64,000 nt of DNA. Source: Pristionchus mayeri. Its lineage: Eukaryota; Nematoda; Chromadorea; Rhabditida; Neodiplogasteridae. The position numbers were made by a program, and so were the translations under genes. A model generated the notes under the pieces. The model was not told where the DNA came from. It saw nothing but the letters and a program-made list of their open reading frames with translations, and did not search any database. Below, piece after piece: positions 1-11,407 of the stretch; position 1 is the stretch's first letter; every line of letters begins with the position of its first letter. The stretch lies in the NCBI GenBank assembly GCA_036245805.1, contig BTRK01000006.1:40428901-40492900 (forward strand), written 5' to 3'.

Positions 1-135
1 GTTTGGTTACTACTAATGTGTGATAGAAAGAGTATGCAAGCACCCAACAAATATAGGTAACACTGTTAATTGATTTTGAAAATAAAGGACAGGGTATGGC
101 AGAGACGAAAATTTGAAAATCGTGCAAAACTTTTG

Positions 136-378
136 TTACAACCTGATATTTACAATTACTACTTCATCTGCCATCTTATAATTACGATTTCCATCTGCTT
201 TCTCGTGGTAATGCAAGACGCTGGTGGTTATCTCACCAGACACGACTGAAGTTACAACCAGACCATTGCGACGATACGGTACACTACTTCCGTCTACGTG
301 ATGCAATTTCATTGTGATGAGCAGCGCCTTAATCCAGAATGCAGGTATCATTTTCATACCAATATTTTCCATTTTCAT
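136..378 (-). CDS. weak exon candidate, unrecognised
   Basis: An 80-residue minus-strand open frame with protein-like composition: alternating hydrophobic residues suggesting beta strands, around KLHHVDGSSVPYRRNG and a run ending HYHEKADGNRNYKMADE. The family is not recognised. It resembles a beta-rich extracellular domain such as a macroglobulin-type domain, but only in general pattern. The upstream minus-strand sequence (about 380-850) has further short protein-like stretches in changing frames, so this may be one exon of a larger or decayed gene cut off at the palindrome A border at 851. No firm splice sites were assigned. Confidence 0.2.
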   Translation of the reverse strand: MKMENIGMKMIPAFWIKALLITMKLHHVDGSSVPYRRNGLVVTSVVSGEITTSVLHYHEKADGNRNYKMADEVVIVNIRL

Positions 379-850
379 GATATATCCCAGATATATCGCG
401 ATGTACTCGTTCGTTCACAATGTCAATTCCTCCTCTCAATGGTTCCATCATTCACTCGTTATAGCAGAAACAATCACCCTATTATCGCTTACGACCATCG
501 CCAATCAATCTCTTCGGATTTTGTGGAATGTAAGCCGTTGTTAGACAAATGCGTTGGAAAACTAATCATATTTCAGTCTTCAAAATTTCATCCCAACATG
601 ATTCGATTAATGATTCTCTTCGTAGCTTATGCCAATGTCTTCTGCTTTGTTAGTTTCGTTATCCTTCTGTTCCGATATGAAGTTTTTGAATTCGAAGGTA
701 TGCTACATTCAAGACCGAATGAAAAATCGTCCGTTTAGATCCATCTTCCATCGGCCACAGTGTCCTATTGTTTGCGTCAGAACTTCGACTCTATACGCTG
801 TATTTGTTCTTGCACATGTTTATCGATTCAGTAAGACCTCATAACTAAAA
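379..850. other. no gene resolved
   Basis: Short overlapping open frames exist on both strands (for example 298-738 plus), but none has a recognisable domain or clean splice borders. The block ends exactly where palindrome A begins. Confidence 0.3.
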
Positions 851-2178
851 GGAAACCATAATATCCGAGTCTTTCAGATGCTTCAAAGAGTGTTCGCAAC
901 TGTTTTCATTGCTGATTACGAAACGAACCAGAGGCACTACATTGGGTACTCAATGCTAGCTATTAAAGAAGGAACTGTGTTCAGGAGGACACTTGTCTGT
1001 GCAACAATCTTATTCAGCCACATAAAAGCGATAGCATCCACATTCGGTAAAACCCATAAATTATATTTCTACAAACATAAAGATTTAGGAGTTTTCTTCC
1101 CATGCCTGCTCTGGGAGAATCCCCGAATATAGTCATCAGTGATTCCCGGAATACTATCTGAACTGGTTTAAACCTCTTTCAAACCCATTTCTAAATACCA
1201 TTTTTCAGTTCTCAAAGTTAATCTTCGTTAGAAATCTTGTCCTTCTCCGATATATTAAAAGAAATCCGTGGAATTGCTACACGCTTTCCATCAAATTCCA
1301 GCTGCTGGAGAACGTGAGAACCACAAAGGTTGGCAATCAATTAGATGACTATTATAATAGAATTAGCAATTTGATCATTATTGAACTAGTATATCAGGCC
1401 TCTCACCAGAAAATCGGGACAACAAGTTGACATCAAAAATATAAATATTTAAATAAAATTATTAGTTTGGGGTTGGGTCGTAGAAGGCTATCCCAGTTCT
1501 TTTCCAACCAGTTCGATCTTGCAGCTGCAGCAGGCTGCTGCAAAGTTGATACGAACGACATTGGTTTTGGGGTTTTCCACATGTAAAAGTGGTGCTTTTT
1601 GTTTGCCAAATTGTTTTTATGATCAAGCTAACCATTTTGGCTTACTATTTTCATTTCTCACTTTTGCGAGTTTTTATTTCACCACATGAGCCAGTATTTT
1701 TTGCGCCTCTCCAAACTTTGCCAGTTTGTTGGGCTTGAAATTCTGCATATACCCTATTTTTTGCAGATTTTATCTCGGGGGCCTGAAAGTATTTTTGCCT
1801 ACGTGGTAACGCAAGGAATAACATAATGCATGACTATATCTATGAAAACCAATTGCAAAATACAACTTTTCCTTTGCGGGACTCGAACCTGCGACCTTGT
1901 GAGTTTGATTTCACGAAGGGTGAACCGTGCAGCCCATTACGAGAGTTTTGACGACCTGGGAGACTACCAGGACCCCCGAGATAAAATCTGCAAAAAATAG
2001 GGTATATGCAGAATTTTAAGCTCTACAAACTGGTAAAGTTTGGAGAGGCGCAAAAAATATTGGCTCCTGTGGTAAAATACAAACATGTCTGACATGCATC
2101 TGCTGCAAGGGTCGCAAAAGTGAGAAACGAAAAAAGTGAGCTAAAATGTTTAATTTGATCATAAACTCACTTTTGTAC
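851..2178 (+). repeat. palindrome A, left arm
   Basis: The reverse complement of this 1,328-bp stretch is found at 3172-4499; paired positions sum to 5350 at both ends, so no net length change has accumulated. At least two substitutions are visible, near 1929 and near 2028. Inside the arm is a second inverted repeat: the motif TTTGCAGATTTTATCTCGGG near 1760 recurs inverted near 1975, around a tRNA-like sequence. Part of the arm (878-1132) is an 84-residue open frame with hydrophobic stretches that could be an old exon, but I recognise no family. Confidence 0.9.
1871..1943 (-). repeat. tRNA-like sequence in palindrome A
   Basis: Read on the minus strand it holds a perfect B-box-type motif, GGTTCGAGTCC, followed by a CGC that could close a T arm. 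A convincing full cloverleaf is not obtained, so it is treated as a tRNA-derived repeat (SINE-like) or tRNA pseudogene. It sits at the centre of a small inverted repeat. Confidence 0.5.
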
Positions 2179-3171
2179 GTTTTTTGTAAAAACCCAATCC
2201 GCACGTAAAGTAATGTGAAATATTATACGTGCCCTACGTAAATATCTTTTCGGCCATCTATTTTCGCACGGATTGTCTTTTAAAGGTCGATTCTACGAGT
2301 CGCAAATATTTCCCTTGAAAACACCACGAAAAGCAATTCCGTCATTTAATTAGCTCTCTCGGACACCTTTCGATTGCTACTGTTCGATGCATCTATTTAT
2401 CAGTCGAACGACAAAACAACTGTGGGCGGGAGTAATTGCCAGACTCATGATTCCAAGCTTTCTCTAATTTTCGGAAATGCAAATCACTGTCTTGCTCGTA
2501 ATTGCAAATGATTACTACCGTTGCGCGATTACTGCACAGGTATCTGGATAACATGATTTTTAACGGTTTCACATCTACGACTTACTTTCCGAGACGGAAT
2601 TTCGAGAAGAGAGCAAAGCGCCAGCTCCGCTGACTGCACATGAGAAAGAGTAGCGAGAGAAGGATGGTCCTGCATTCAAATTCGAATGTCTCGATCGATT
2701 GGGCGACGAGATAGTGTATAGATAGAGTATAGCGCTCACAAGGCATTGCACAGATCCAATAGGGCTCCCCACAGAGACTCCTCGTTTGAATTTCGAACGC
2801 AGCTGTTCCTTTTCAGTAGAAGGAGACAGGGAGCCAATAGTGCTACAGCGGAGAACACGGCCCATTTCAGGAGTAGCTGAAGTGAGCACTTCATTATTGG
2901 CTCAATAAATTGAATACATTGGTATTACTATCACTATCATGTCTCATATCAGGCCTCTCACGAGAGAATCGGGACAAATCGGCGTTTTCAGTTGACATTC
3001 GAATTTTCGAAAATCGTGTTTCTCATGTTTCTATTAAGAACTTGTTTGGTTAAGGCAAAATCCGAAGTTTTAGATTTTTATCATGCGTTGCAGCTGCAGC
3101 AGGCTGCTGCAAAGTTGGGTCGAAGGAGCTTGGTTTTGGGGGTTTCCACCTGTAAAAGTGGTGGTTTTTGA
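2179..3171. other. spacer of palindrome A
   Basis: Unique DNA between the A arms. A 104-residue minus-strand open frame (2575-2889) is rich in Ser and has no recognisable domain. The motif CAGGCCTCTCACGAGAGAAT near 2950 resembles one near 1397 in the arm (CAGGCCTCTCACCAGAAAAT), and CAGCTGCAGCAGGCTGCTGC at 3090 matches one near 1523, so repeat ends also lie in the spacer. No gene is assigned. Confidence 0.4.
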
Positions 3172-4499
3172 GTACAAAAGTGAGTTTATGATCAAATTAA
3201 ACATTTTAGCTCACTTTTTTCGTTTCTCACTTTTGCGACCCTTGCAGCAGATGCATGTCAGACATGTTTGTATTTTACCACAGGAGCCAATATTTTTTGC
3301 GCCTCTCCAAACTTTACCAGTTTGTAGAGCTTGAAATTCTGCATATACCCTATTTTTTGCAGATTTTATCTCGGGGGTCCTGGTAGTCTCCCAGGTCGTC
3401 AAAACTCTCGTAATGGGCTGCACGGTTCACCCTTCTTGAAATCAAACTCACAAGGTCGCAGGTTCGAGTCCCGCAAAGGAAAAGTTGTATTTTGCAATTG
3501 GTTTTCATAGATATAGTCATGCATTATGTTATTTCTTGCGTTACCACGTAGGCAAAAATACTTTCAGGCCCCCGAGATAAAATCTGCAAAAAATAGGGTA
3601 TATGCAGAATTTCAAGCCCAACAAACTGGCAAAGTTTGGAGAGGCGCAAAAAATACTGGCTCATGTGGTGAAATAAAAACTCGCAAAAGTGAGAAATGAA
3701 AATAGTAAGCCAAAATGGTTAGCTTGATCATAAAAACAATTTGGCAAACAAAAAGCACCACTTTTACATGTGGAAAACCCCAAAACCAATGTCGTTCGTA
3801 TCAACTTTGCAGCAGCCTGCTGCAGCTGCAAGATCGAACTGGTTGGAAAAGAACTGGGATAGCCTTCTACGACCCAACCCCAAACTAATAATTTTATTTA
3901 AATATTTATATTTTTGATGTCAACTTGTTGTCCCGATTTTCTGGTGAGAGGCCTGATATACTAGTTCAATAATGATCAAATTGCTAATTCTATTATAATA
4001 GTCATCTAATTGATTGCCAACCTTTGTGGTTCTCACGTTCTCCAGCAGCTGGAATTTGATGGAAAGCGTGTAGCAATTCCACGGATTTCTTTTAATATAT
4101 CGGAGAAGGACAAGATTTCTAACGAAGATTAACTTTGAGAACTGAAAAATGGTATTTAGAAATGGGTTTGAAAGAGGTTTAAACCAGTTCAGATAGTATT
4201 CCGGGAATCACTGATGACTATATTCGGGGATTCTCCCAGAGCAGGCATGGGAAGAAAACTCCTAAATCTTTATGTTTGTAGAAATATAATTTATGGGTTT
4301 TACCGAATGTGGATGCTATCGCTTTTATGTGGCTGAATAAGATTGTTGCACAGACAAGTGTCCTCCTGAACACAGTTCCTTCTTTAATAGCTAGCATTGA
4401 GTACCCAATGTAGTGCCTCTGGTTCGTTTCGTAATCAGCAATGAAAACAGTTGCGAACACTCTTTGAAGCATCTGAAAGACTCGGATATTATGGTTTCC
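3172..4499 (-). repeat. palindrome A, right arm
   Basis: Inverted partner of 851-2178. It ends at 4499, and the left arm of palindrome B begins at the next base. The 84-residue open frame of the left arm reappears here on the minus strand, extended at its start by B-arm sequence. Confidence 0.9.
3407..3479 (+). repeat. tRNA-like sequence, mirrored copy
   Basis: Plus-strand counterpart of the tRNA-like sequence in the left A arm, with GGTTCGAGTCC near 3461. It differs from the left copy by at least one substitution (CTTCTTGAAA here, CTTCGTGAAA there). Confidence 0.5.
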
Positions 4500-4888
4500 G
4501 CACCCCTTCCCTCCCCCCTCTCGCAAGTACTCTTTAGAGAAGTCGCGCTCCTCTTCCCCCACGAAAATCCCGACATAGTACGAATTTTTCGCGCTCCTTT
4601 TCCCCTTCCCTTCTCAGGACTCGCCCGCCTTGGAGAGCGCTCTGTCACTTCCGATCAGTCAAAGGGAAGGGAGGGGAGAGAGAGAGGGTGGGAAGAGGGT
4701 GCGGATATGCCGATCCCGATCTCGTTCGTGCAACCCTATCTAGGCTCATATCTCACTATGGAAATACGGTTGAGAAAGCATTGAAGATCACTCGCCCTTT
4801 ATCACTTTAGCCTTTGTTCTCACTCTCAATGCTACCGCACTCTTGATTTTTCCATTAAATGTGCTTAATTAGCTGTTTTCTCCACCAC

Positions 4889-4960
4889 GGGGGCATAGCT
4901 CAGTGATAGAGCGCTCGCTTAGCATGCGAGAGGGCTGGGGTTCAATTCCCCATGCCTCCA
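4889..4960 (+). tRNA. tRNA-Ala (AGC)
   Basis: 72-nt tRNA with acceptor GGGGGCA paired to TGCCTCC, including the G3.T70 pair that marks alanine tRNAs, anticodon AGC in the loop TTAGCAT, a T arm with GGTTCAATTCC (B box) and discriminator A. The D arm reads CTCAGTGATAGAG, with A where most copies in the window have G. It is the palindrome B mirror of the copy at 16302. Confidence 0.93.
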
Positions 4961-5190
4961 GAACTTTTTTGAATTTCCATCAAATCGCACTGAATGACTT
5001 GTACTCTAGAAATTGCCCGATTATTCTCCCTACAACAGGGACAGTGGCGTGAACTAGAATGGTGAGAAAAATGCAACATTGTGCAATGAATCCTTCCTGC
5101 CATCCTCCTTCCCTTTTCTACTTCTCTTCCCCGGCGCGACTAGAGCGCGTGCATTCTCTCTAGTATATCAGCGAAAAGATGAGAGTGGAT

Positions 5191-5273
5191 GACAGAATAG
5201 TCACGGTCCGGAGTCTATGGGTTACCAATCAGAAACCCTCCCATAGACATTCACTTGACCTGGCTGTTTTGCT
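5191..5273 (-). ncRNA. conserved hairpin upstream of tRNA unit
   Basis: About 84 nt found beside the tRNA-Ala pairs through the window. Core stem GTCTATGGG / CCCATAGAC (9 bp, perfect) with an 18-nt loop, flanked by AGGTCAAG and CTTGAC-type bases (here GTGAC) that can extend the pairing. On the minus strand it points towards the tRNA at 4889. No known RNA family was recognised; it is not U6 or a nematode spliced leader. It could be a non-coding RNA or a fixed part of the repeated unit. Confidence 0.4.
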
Positions 5274-5437
5274 AATTCGAATTTACTTTTTTTGCAAATA
5301 TTTGTTAATATCGGGCTGGAAAGCCACCCCATATTCGCTGACCTCTCTCATCGTTAATGATTCAGGAGACTCTCCCCCACCTGCAAGCATTAATTAATTA
5401 TGTTATTCATGGTAACGTCGCGCCTCGGGCGTAGATA

Positions 5438-5438
5438 A

Positions 5439-5470
<32 letters not shown>
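5438..5470. repeat. (TTA)n microsatellite
   Basis: About ten TTA units. The mirror copy at 15795-15823 has one unit fewer, which accounts for a 3-nt step in the pairing of the palindrome arms. Confidence 0.9.
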
Positions 5471-6255
5471 GTACAATAAATACCACTGGTCTTTACGTGC
5501 AATTTATCCTCGAAGATCGCACAGCTTAAAATTGTCACGATCCCTTCAAGAATTCGTGTAAAATAATGTACTTCTGTCCGAAATCAGAAGTGAGGCGAGG
5601 AACAATTGATGGTTTATTTGAATAAGTAATCGACACTGAGTTGTAAGACGAGTACGTTGAGTATTCTACCTAGTTTACGTGAGTTTGAGGGTGACAGATG
5701 AAGCATTTGGAATGGATCTTGACTTCGAGATGCTCGTGCGACCAGCCCGAGTTGACGTGCTCATGATGAAACTTAGAGATACCGATCCCTGTAAAGATGC
5801 AATGATCTATTCATAGATAGATCCACATAATCGGAATGCATTTCCAACTAGGGAGACTCTGGGGATAAACCGTTCGTGGTTAATGATCCCAACACCCTAT
5901 GAATAGCTCGAATACACGGATATCAGTGTTTAGTCCAGATTTTTCATTCATGACACTAAGAATATTTTTCGTATTGTCGACTAGAGCCACCTGTACGATG
6001 GGCACAGCCCAGTATGAGAAGGAGATGAGGATTGTTCCAGTGTCCAGTGCGTATCCTCCAGTGAGCGCGAAGAGGAACATAATCACCGGAGGCGCCATAA
6101 CAAGCAGAGGCAGAAGACTCTACAGTAAATAATCACTTATTCTACAGTATCTCTCTTACTTTAGAAAAAATATGAGCGAAGGCGACCTACCTGCATCACA
6201 GACATGATGTGAAAGCGACGTTGAAGGGCAAGTGTTTTCGCCGAGAGCTTCACCT

Positions 6256-6527
6256 TTAAAGGAGGAGTAAACTCAAAATTCAATTTTTGAAGCTATCATA
6301 TGCTCTGCCTAGAGCTCCAAAACGATAAGAAGCTCCGAAATTTTCACATTTATATCTCCATTCCGAACAGAGTTATAGCTAGTTGGCTGGGAGCCAGATC
6401 AGGGAACGCTCACAAGATAGCACGCGAGTGTCAGGGAAGGGCAAGATAGCACGCGACTTGAAGAGAGTACGTCCCTAGGTGAAACATATTCCAACCGGGC
6501 GCGCGTTTGCATTCACTCCTCCTTTAA
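6256..6527 (-). mobile_element. TTAA-flanked MITE, family 1
   Basis: Bounded by TTAA on both sides with terminal inverted repeats beginning AGGAGGAGTAAA / AGGAGGAGTGAA. Related copies lie at 14738, 38449 and 53128. It shares its TTAA with the next MITE. Confidence 0.75.
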
Positions 6528-6820
6528 AGGGGTGCTCCGGGGAATGTTCAGTCACCCATGGTGACAGTGTGGATATTGTAGAGGCCACTAACCCGACCAG
6601 AAATCACTTTGTCCGAAGTAAAACAAATGACTCTGAGGCTATTTACATACGCCCAAAGTTCATTGATAGCGCAGGGCCGTGACTAATTATTTTATGTTTC
6701 ACTTGCTTTACTTCATACTCACTCTCTTTCTCGGGCAAAATTCGCTACAGTTTCCCATTGAGAGCGCAGAATTTTCGTGGTGGGACTCCCTAACATTCAT
6801 TCCCCGGAGCACTCCTTTAA
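6524..6820 (-). mobile_element. TTAA-flanked MITE, family 2
   Basis: Terminal inverted repeats AGGGGTGCTCCGGGGAATG and CATTCCCCGGAGCACTCCT inside TTAA borders, 297 bp. No coding capacity. The mirror copy is at 14445-14741. Confidence 0.75.
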
Positions 6821-7487
6821 TGCATAATATTCAATTCATTTTGTGAATAATAAGAGAAAGACCGACCTTGAATGACCTCAAATAGCGATGGATCGTTGCA
6901 TTGCACCACCCGAAGACGCCGTAAGCGAGGAAGTACGTGGGCAGAATAGACTGCATCGCGATTTTCAGGATGGAGTTTTCCTGAATTTCATGGAGATCAA
7001 ACACAAACAAATGAAGGTCAGAGAAACGAATCCTCTCTCTTCATTTTATCAACACCCTCATATTCTAGTCACTCAATTTAGTGTTCGAAATGAAGAAACG
7101 GTGAACTGAATTTCGAGCTACAGTGCAATAAAGTGCTCACATGCTCCGGGAAAGAGAGCAGTCTCCCTCCCATCGCCAAGAATTCCTCTCCTTCTCTCAA
7201 TTCGTGCACTTTAATCGTCGTGTTGTCGAATAGCGCATTCTGGTAGAAGTAGTCGCAGTATTGCTGAATTTTTTTTGTAATAAATGTATGTTCTAAAATT
7301 TCGATATTTATTGAAAAAAGCTCACGGTGGACCACGCTACCAGCACTGAGCAGTAGCCGTAAGCGATGGCTAGTCGAACGGGCGTTTTCAGATGCGTCCT
7401 GAAATTTTTAGGATTCTACAACCAATCACATGCTCATATATGTTATATCAGTTTTATTATCACCTGCGTTCTTTGAATGCATGAGTA

Positions 7488-8150
7488 TTGACTAGAAAAT
7501 TCTTTCTTTGGCTTCAAATATTCATCCTCCCAAATCTCGAATATTGCTCCGTTATCTGGAATCCTATACATAGCGTGGCTTTGACTAAAGAACTTGAAAG
7601 AGTTCAGCGCGACTTTACCCGTAGATTGTATGTACGTTGCTCCCTCCCCCCTATATCATATAAGCATCGTCTCCATGAGCTTAGTCTAATGACTTTAGAA
7701 CGACGTAGATTCATAATTGATATAGTATTTCTCCATTCTGTTATCCACAATCGTTATTCCCTTGATATCTCTTCTCTACTTACTCGCGCGCCACTCGCTC
7801 GCTCTCTAAGAAATGCACACCCCCTTCGTATTTCACTACCTTTTATACCAAATAATTCTAGTTCTACTTTTGTATCTAAAACAATGTCGATTTGGAATAC
7901 TCTTCCCATAGAATGTGTTAGTTCTTCGCAGAATGTATTTTCTAGTTACATCCGTTCACAAACCCATGCCTTTTACCCCCATCCATCATTGCCACATGGC
8001 TTGATCTTTGATCCCTCCCCTCCCCATGCCCTTGTTGCCTAGCAACCTTCAACCGATTCGATCTAATCGACTGACATCCGTTTCTTGTATACCTTCTTGT
8101 TATTACTGCAACCTCACCTAACGGAATAAATTAATGAATGAATGAAATAT
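7488..8150 (+). mobile_element. LINE 3' fragment in receptor intron
   Basis: A 184-residue open frame (7488-8042) resembles the C-terminal end of CR1/jockey-type non-LTR reverse transcriptases: PNLEYCSVIWNP, then LERVQRDFTRRLY, followed by SLMTLERRRFIID and IWNTLPIECV. The end carries repeated AATGA units before the host sequence resumes, typical of a non-LTR 3' tail. It is 5'-truncated, has no catalytic residues left, and lies antisense in an intron of the minus-strand receptor gene. The mirror copy is at 13125-13777. Confidence 0.8.
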
Positions 8151-8797
8151 GGAAGCAATTAAACCTACTCACTTGCACAGGGAGATTACTGGAGTATGCA
8201 ATTGGCCGGAACGAGCTCCCAGATGATGTGAGCGAGCCAGAAGGACATGAACACGACGAAACGGGCGAGATTCTGATTATTTTTTAGCGTTTCCAATATT
8301 ATCGGTCCCTATGAACGGAAAACTAACATGGTTCAATAGGCCCTCGATAAAAATATGATAATCGTATTACCTGTCTACCCTGGACAAGTGGAGAGTACAT
8401 AACGACAACGTACTGGTCGAAGTGGAAGATGTGGATCTGCGAAATTATCAGGCATTGTTTGGCAATCGCAAAAATAATTTTTCACTAGGCATTCGATATT
8501 CTACTAGTTGGATTTGCCTTTTTTGTAATATCTTTGCGCCTGAGAAATATACTGACTGTATTGGACATTCCTGCTAGAATCACTGCGATTGCTAGCCCGT
8601 GGACTGCGGCTATCGCTATTCCGACTCGATAAGTGAGTACATTGGTCAGGAATCGACTTCGAACTAGTTGAAAGAGGACGAGCAGACTGATGAAGGCGCC
8701 GAGAGCCGCTAAATGGACGGAATCAGGAAGCTCGATGAGGTCGGGAAGTACCAAGCATGTTGTCGATTGCTTTGCTGAGATCCGGCCAGAAAGTCAT

Positions 8798-9554
8798 GAT
8801 CGAGAGGTAGACAAATGGCTATTGAGAGCGGGAACGGCTGGTAATTAGCTTCTGTTTTCACGGAACGCCGACATTACATGTAACAGATGGACAAATTTAT
8901 TATTTATTGCTTGGTCTTTACAAACACACGGTGAAAAAAGGGGACTGATCAAAAGTTTCTCACTTATTATCGCGACACGTAACCGTCACGTTGACAAGAC
9001 GGCAAGCGTAAAGAATATGACAGGGATTCATTTCTATTTCTTGACTCTTCTGAGTAAACGATGTGAAATCCCTCGTGGCATGTTCGATACTCAGTAACGA
9101 GGAAGATATTTCCGATGGTTGATGAATCTTATTCATGAGATAGTCAGAGAGCACATACGACATCAGCAGGCGATGCATTATTTTCTGTCAAGTGAAGATT
9201 TCTCGAACCTGTGTATGAAATAAGTATGAAATAAATGATCTGAAAGAAATATTTGAAGTTATGCGCTAACAAGTTTAATACGACCTTTAGTTTCGATCTC
9301 AATATGAGATAAACAACGAATTCCAAGCATGGCCACAACCAAATCGATTTTCTCAACTCAAAATTCCAATTCTTTCGGCGTGTTTGATGATGATTCAAAT
9401 AGCGTGCCTTCGGGAGGAGAGAGAGAAAACATCTTAAAGGAGATACCACAAAAGACACAATAGTAGCTGCCAGCTGGAGCTGCCATTGATTATTCTCGCG
9501 CTTGTTTTTGAAATTATTTTGTTTTCAAATTGCATGCCATTCAGGCAAACAAAC
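8798..9554 (-). other. intergenic stretch with two unresolved open frames
   Basis: Minus-strand frames 8960-9178 (72 aa) and 9144-9458 (104 aa) lie between the receptor start and the F-box gene. The 104-residue frame contains IWLWPCLEFVVYLILRSKLK, which could be an upstream transmembrane exon of the receptor, but no continuous spliced frame into it was found. The 72-residue frame is open here (GAC TAT) but has a stop in the mirror arm (GAC TAA near 12118). Confidence 0.3.
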
Positions 9555-10815
9555 ATGTCTGTGGAAGCATGGAGACCTATAGCGAGATTAGACGCGCTCC
9601 CTTCTGACATTATGCGCATTCTCTTCAGAATGGTCGACAAGCCAACAAACAGACTGCGGCTGGTATCCTTGTCTTTTTTTTCAATTTTGTGTCGAACGGA
9701 ATGCAAACCCACTTAACCAAGTATAACAGATAATTTATCGCCTATTTTCCAGATTTCCCGCAGTTGGAATGTGTTCATTCTTGCGCTGAGGAGGTACGCG
9801 ATGCCCATTCTAAGTGTTCATTTCGATCCCGCACCACCTGATTTGAAGCGAGATTTGAGTGTGCGAGTACTCTTTTCGCCGGGACACAGTCGCGAATACG
9901 AGACCTTATTCAGAGGATGGACCGCCAGTATCGAAGTATGTTCCTCTTAGGCTTTATTTTCAACTAATAACAAAAAACTTCCTTCCGCATCGCTTTTCTT
10001 TTGTTTGTAAATTATCCTTGTAGCGTGATCGATACTTGTCTCCCACTCTGCGACTACGTGAGGCTCCAGATTCAATTCTCTCAAGGTTGAGTTTACATGT
10101 TTTCGCATACAAAATTGTCGAAGTTTCACATTCCCATACGAACAGACTTCTTTAGAATGGTATACATCCATGTGTCATGTTTCCAATCACAATCATACAG
10201 GTTTCGATTCCATCGATCGATCGAGACTTGCTCTCGTATCTCCGTCATTTTCTCCCATTGCCCACTCCTTGGAGCCCTCTTCCTGCACAATCTCGATAGA
10301 AAATTGCTTGAGGCAAGTAAATTAACTTTTTTTTAAATTACTTAATTAATTAAGGTTGCTCTGAATACTCTCGGAGAGATGCCTATCAACCAACTCTTCA
10401 TTTTCGACGAACAGTGCGATGATTACCTGAAGTGAGAGCAGCAATTCGCACAAGAACTTGCTCATACTATGCAGAGAGAAGATATCCGAAATGGTGAAAA
10501 GGCACAACACAGAGAAAGTCACCATTTGCATTCGCGAATGGTCGCTGAGAAATCCAAGTGAGAAACACAATTTTTTTGAGAATTTATTTATTTCCAGAGA
10601 AGTTCTTCTCAGAAACAACCGAGATTGCAAAGGAAATTCATGTCTATGAGACCATCGAAAATGATGAAAAAATATTTGGTCAGATAAGAGAAGAATGGGA
10701 GAAGAGGGCGATCGAAATGAACAATGAGACTTTCTCCGTTGAAATAATGAACGGAGAGAAGTTCTGGGTTGCAGAGGGCGCCCATTTGCACAGATTGAAG
10801 ATAAATGTGAAATAG
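9555..10815 (+). CDS. F-box domain protein
   Basis: Multi-exon gene. Exon 1 (9555-9662) encodes MSVEAWRPIARLDALPSDI and continues MRILFRMVDKPTNRLRL; exon 2 (9753-9935) starts ISRSWNVFILALRRYAM. Together these make a typical N-terminal F-box (Leu-Pro .. I...L ... LR ..SR.W), which in the family binds Skp1 of an SCF ubiquitin ligase. Later exon candidates are near 10020-10088, 10200-10315, 10354-10433, 10478-10559 and 10598-10815. The last two encode EKISEMVKRHNTEKVTI and a final segment ending HLHRLKINVK before TAG. The C-terminal part has no domain I can name; nematode F-box proteins often carry variable substrate-binding regions there. Exons 1 and 2 straddle the inner border of palindrome B (9856), so only their beginning is duplicated. 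The exon at 10020 is the least certain in frame. Confidence 0.6.
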
Positions 10816-11407
10816 TTCATTTTATTAATTTTTTTTTGTTTTTCTTGCCATTGCTCTAACTTCCCATCTGTGGTGTACGTTGTTTTCAGTATAAACTGCG
10901 CAAATATTACTAATTTTGACTGCGTGAGAAGGAGTGAGGATGCCCACATTTGAGCAAACAACAACAGTACGTTGTCACCTCTATGCCTAACACCCCTTTA
11001 TTGGCTCGCCCTCTCCCATCTTCATAACTCTCTGAGTCAGTCTGCCCCTTTCGCAATGCTCAGCAGTCGTTCTCAAATCGACTCCCCTGATAAGAAGGAC
11101 AATTTCTGAACTCTATTTGGCTCGTTTTACGTGTACTAGTAGAGTTCAAGATCGCGGCCATGACAAGACTATGCTGTTGCGGACTCTGCAAGATTACGGT
11201 AGTATTTTCAAAATATTTTGTTTGTTGATAATCTTGTTTTTTTGTATTTGCCTTTTAACTAACAAAGACCTATTCTTTTAAACAACACTTAAATATTTTA
11301 AACTGAGGACGGCGCTCAAATCTCTGCTGCTGCGGTAGCAGTGGGGGCACTCGTCTCGCTGATATCAGTCTGTGTGCCCTTGACTCAACTTCCGATTTGG
11401 CTCAGAA
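10816..11407. other. rest of palindrome B spacer, no gene seen
   Basis: Downstream of the F-box stop. No domain-like open frame, tRNA or transposon end was recognised. The sequence is unique within the window. Confidence 0.5.

Larger units (their letters stand above)
5672..8797 (-). pseudogene. 7TM chemoreceptor-like gene, left copy, frameshifted
   Basis: Mirror of the intact gene model at 12467-15590, with the same exons on the minus strand. It differs at a decisive place: in the exon encoding the predicted third membrane segment the left copy lacks one base. Near 8187 it has GAGATTACTGG where the right arm gives GAGATGTACTGG. Read on the coding strand, CTC CAG TAC ATC becomes CTC CAG TAA, an immediate stop. 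About 60 percent of the protein, including membrane segments 4-7, would be lost. The remaining exons are still well preserved, so the break is recent. The gene's fifth intron (7.4-8.2 kb) holds a LINE fragment, and the intron before the LQRRFHIM exon holds two MITEs. The family call follows the right copy. Confidence 0.6.
4500..9856 (+). repeat. palindrome B, left arm (5.36 kb)
   Basis: Near-perfect inverted copy of 11408-16761. Paired coordinates sum to 21261-21265 along the arm. The drift is partly explained by a single-base deletion near 8187 and one TTA unit difference near 5450. It contains a tRNA-Ala gene, the conserved hairpin sequence, a 7TM receptor gene, a LINE fragment, two MITEs and the first part of the F-box gene. 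Divergence is far below one percent by eye, so the duplication is recent, the arms are being homogenised, or the structure is an assembly or amplification artefact. Confidence 0.93.

Noticed and set aside
1871..1943. Functional tRNA gene in palindrome A
   Set aside because: The B box is good, but acceptor and anticodon stems do not pair convincingly.
2575..2889. 104-residue Ser-rich frame in the A spacer as a gene
   Set aside because: No domain, signal or splice support; composition is uninformative.
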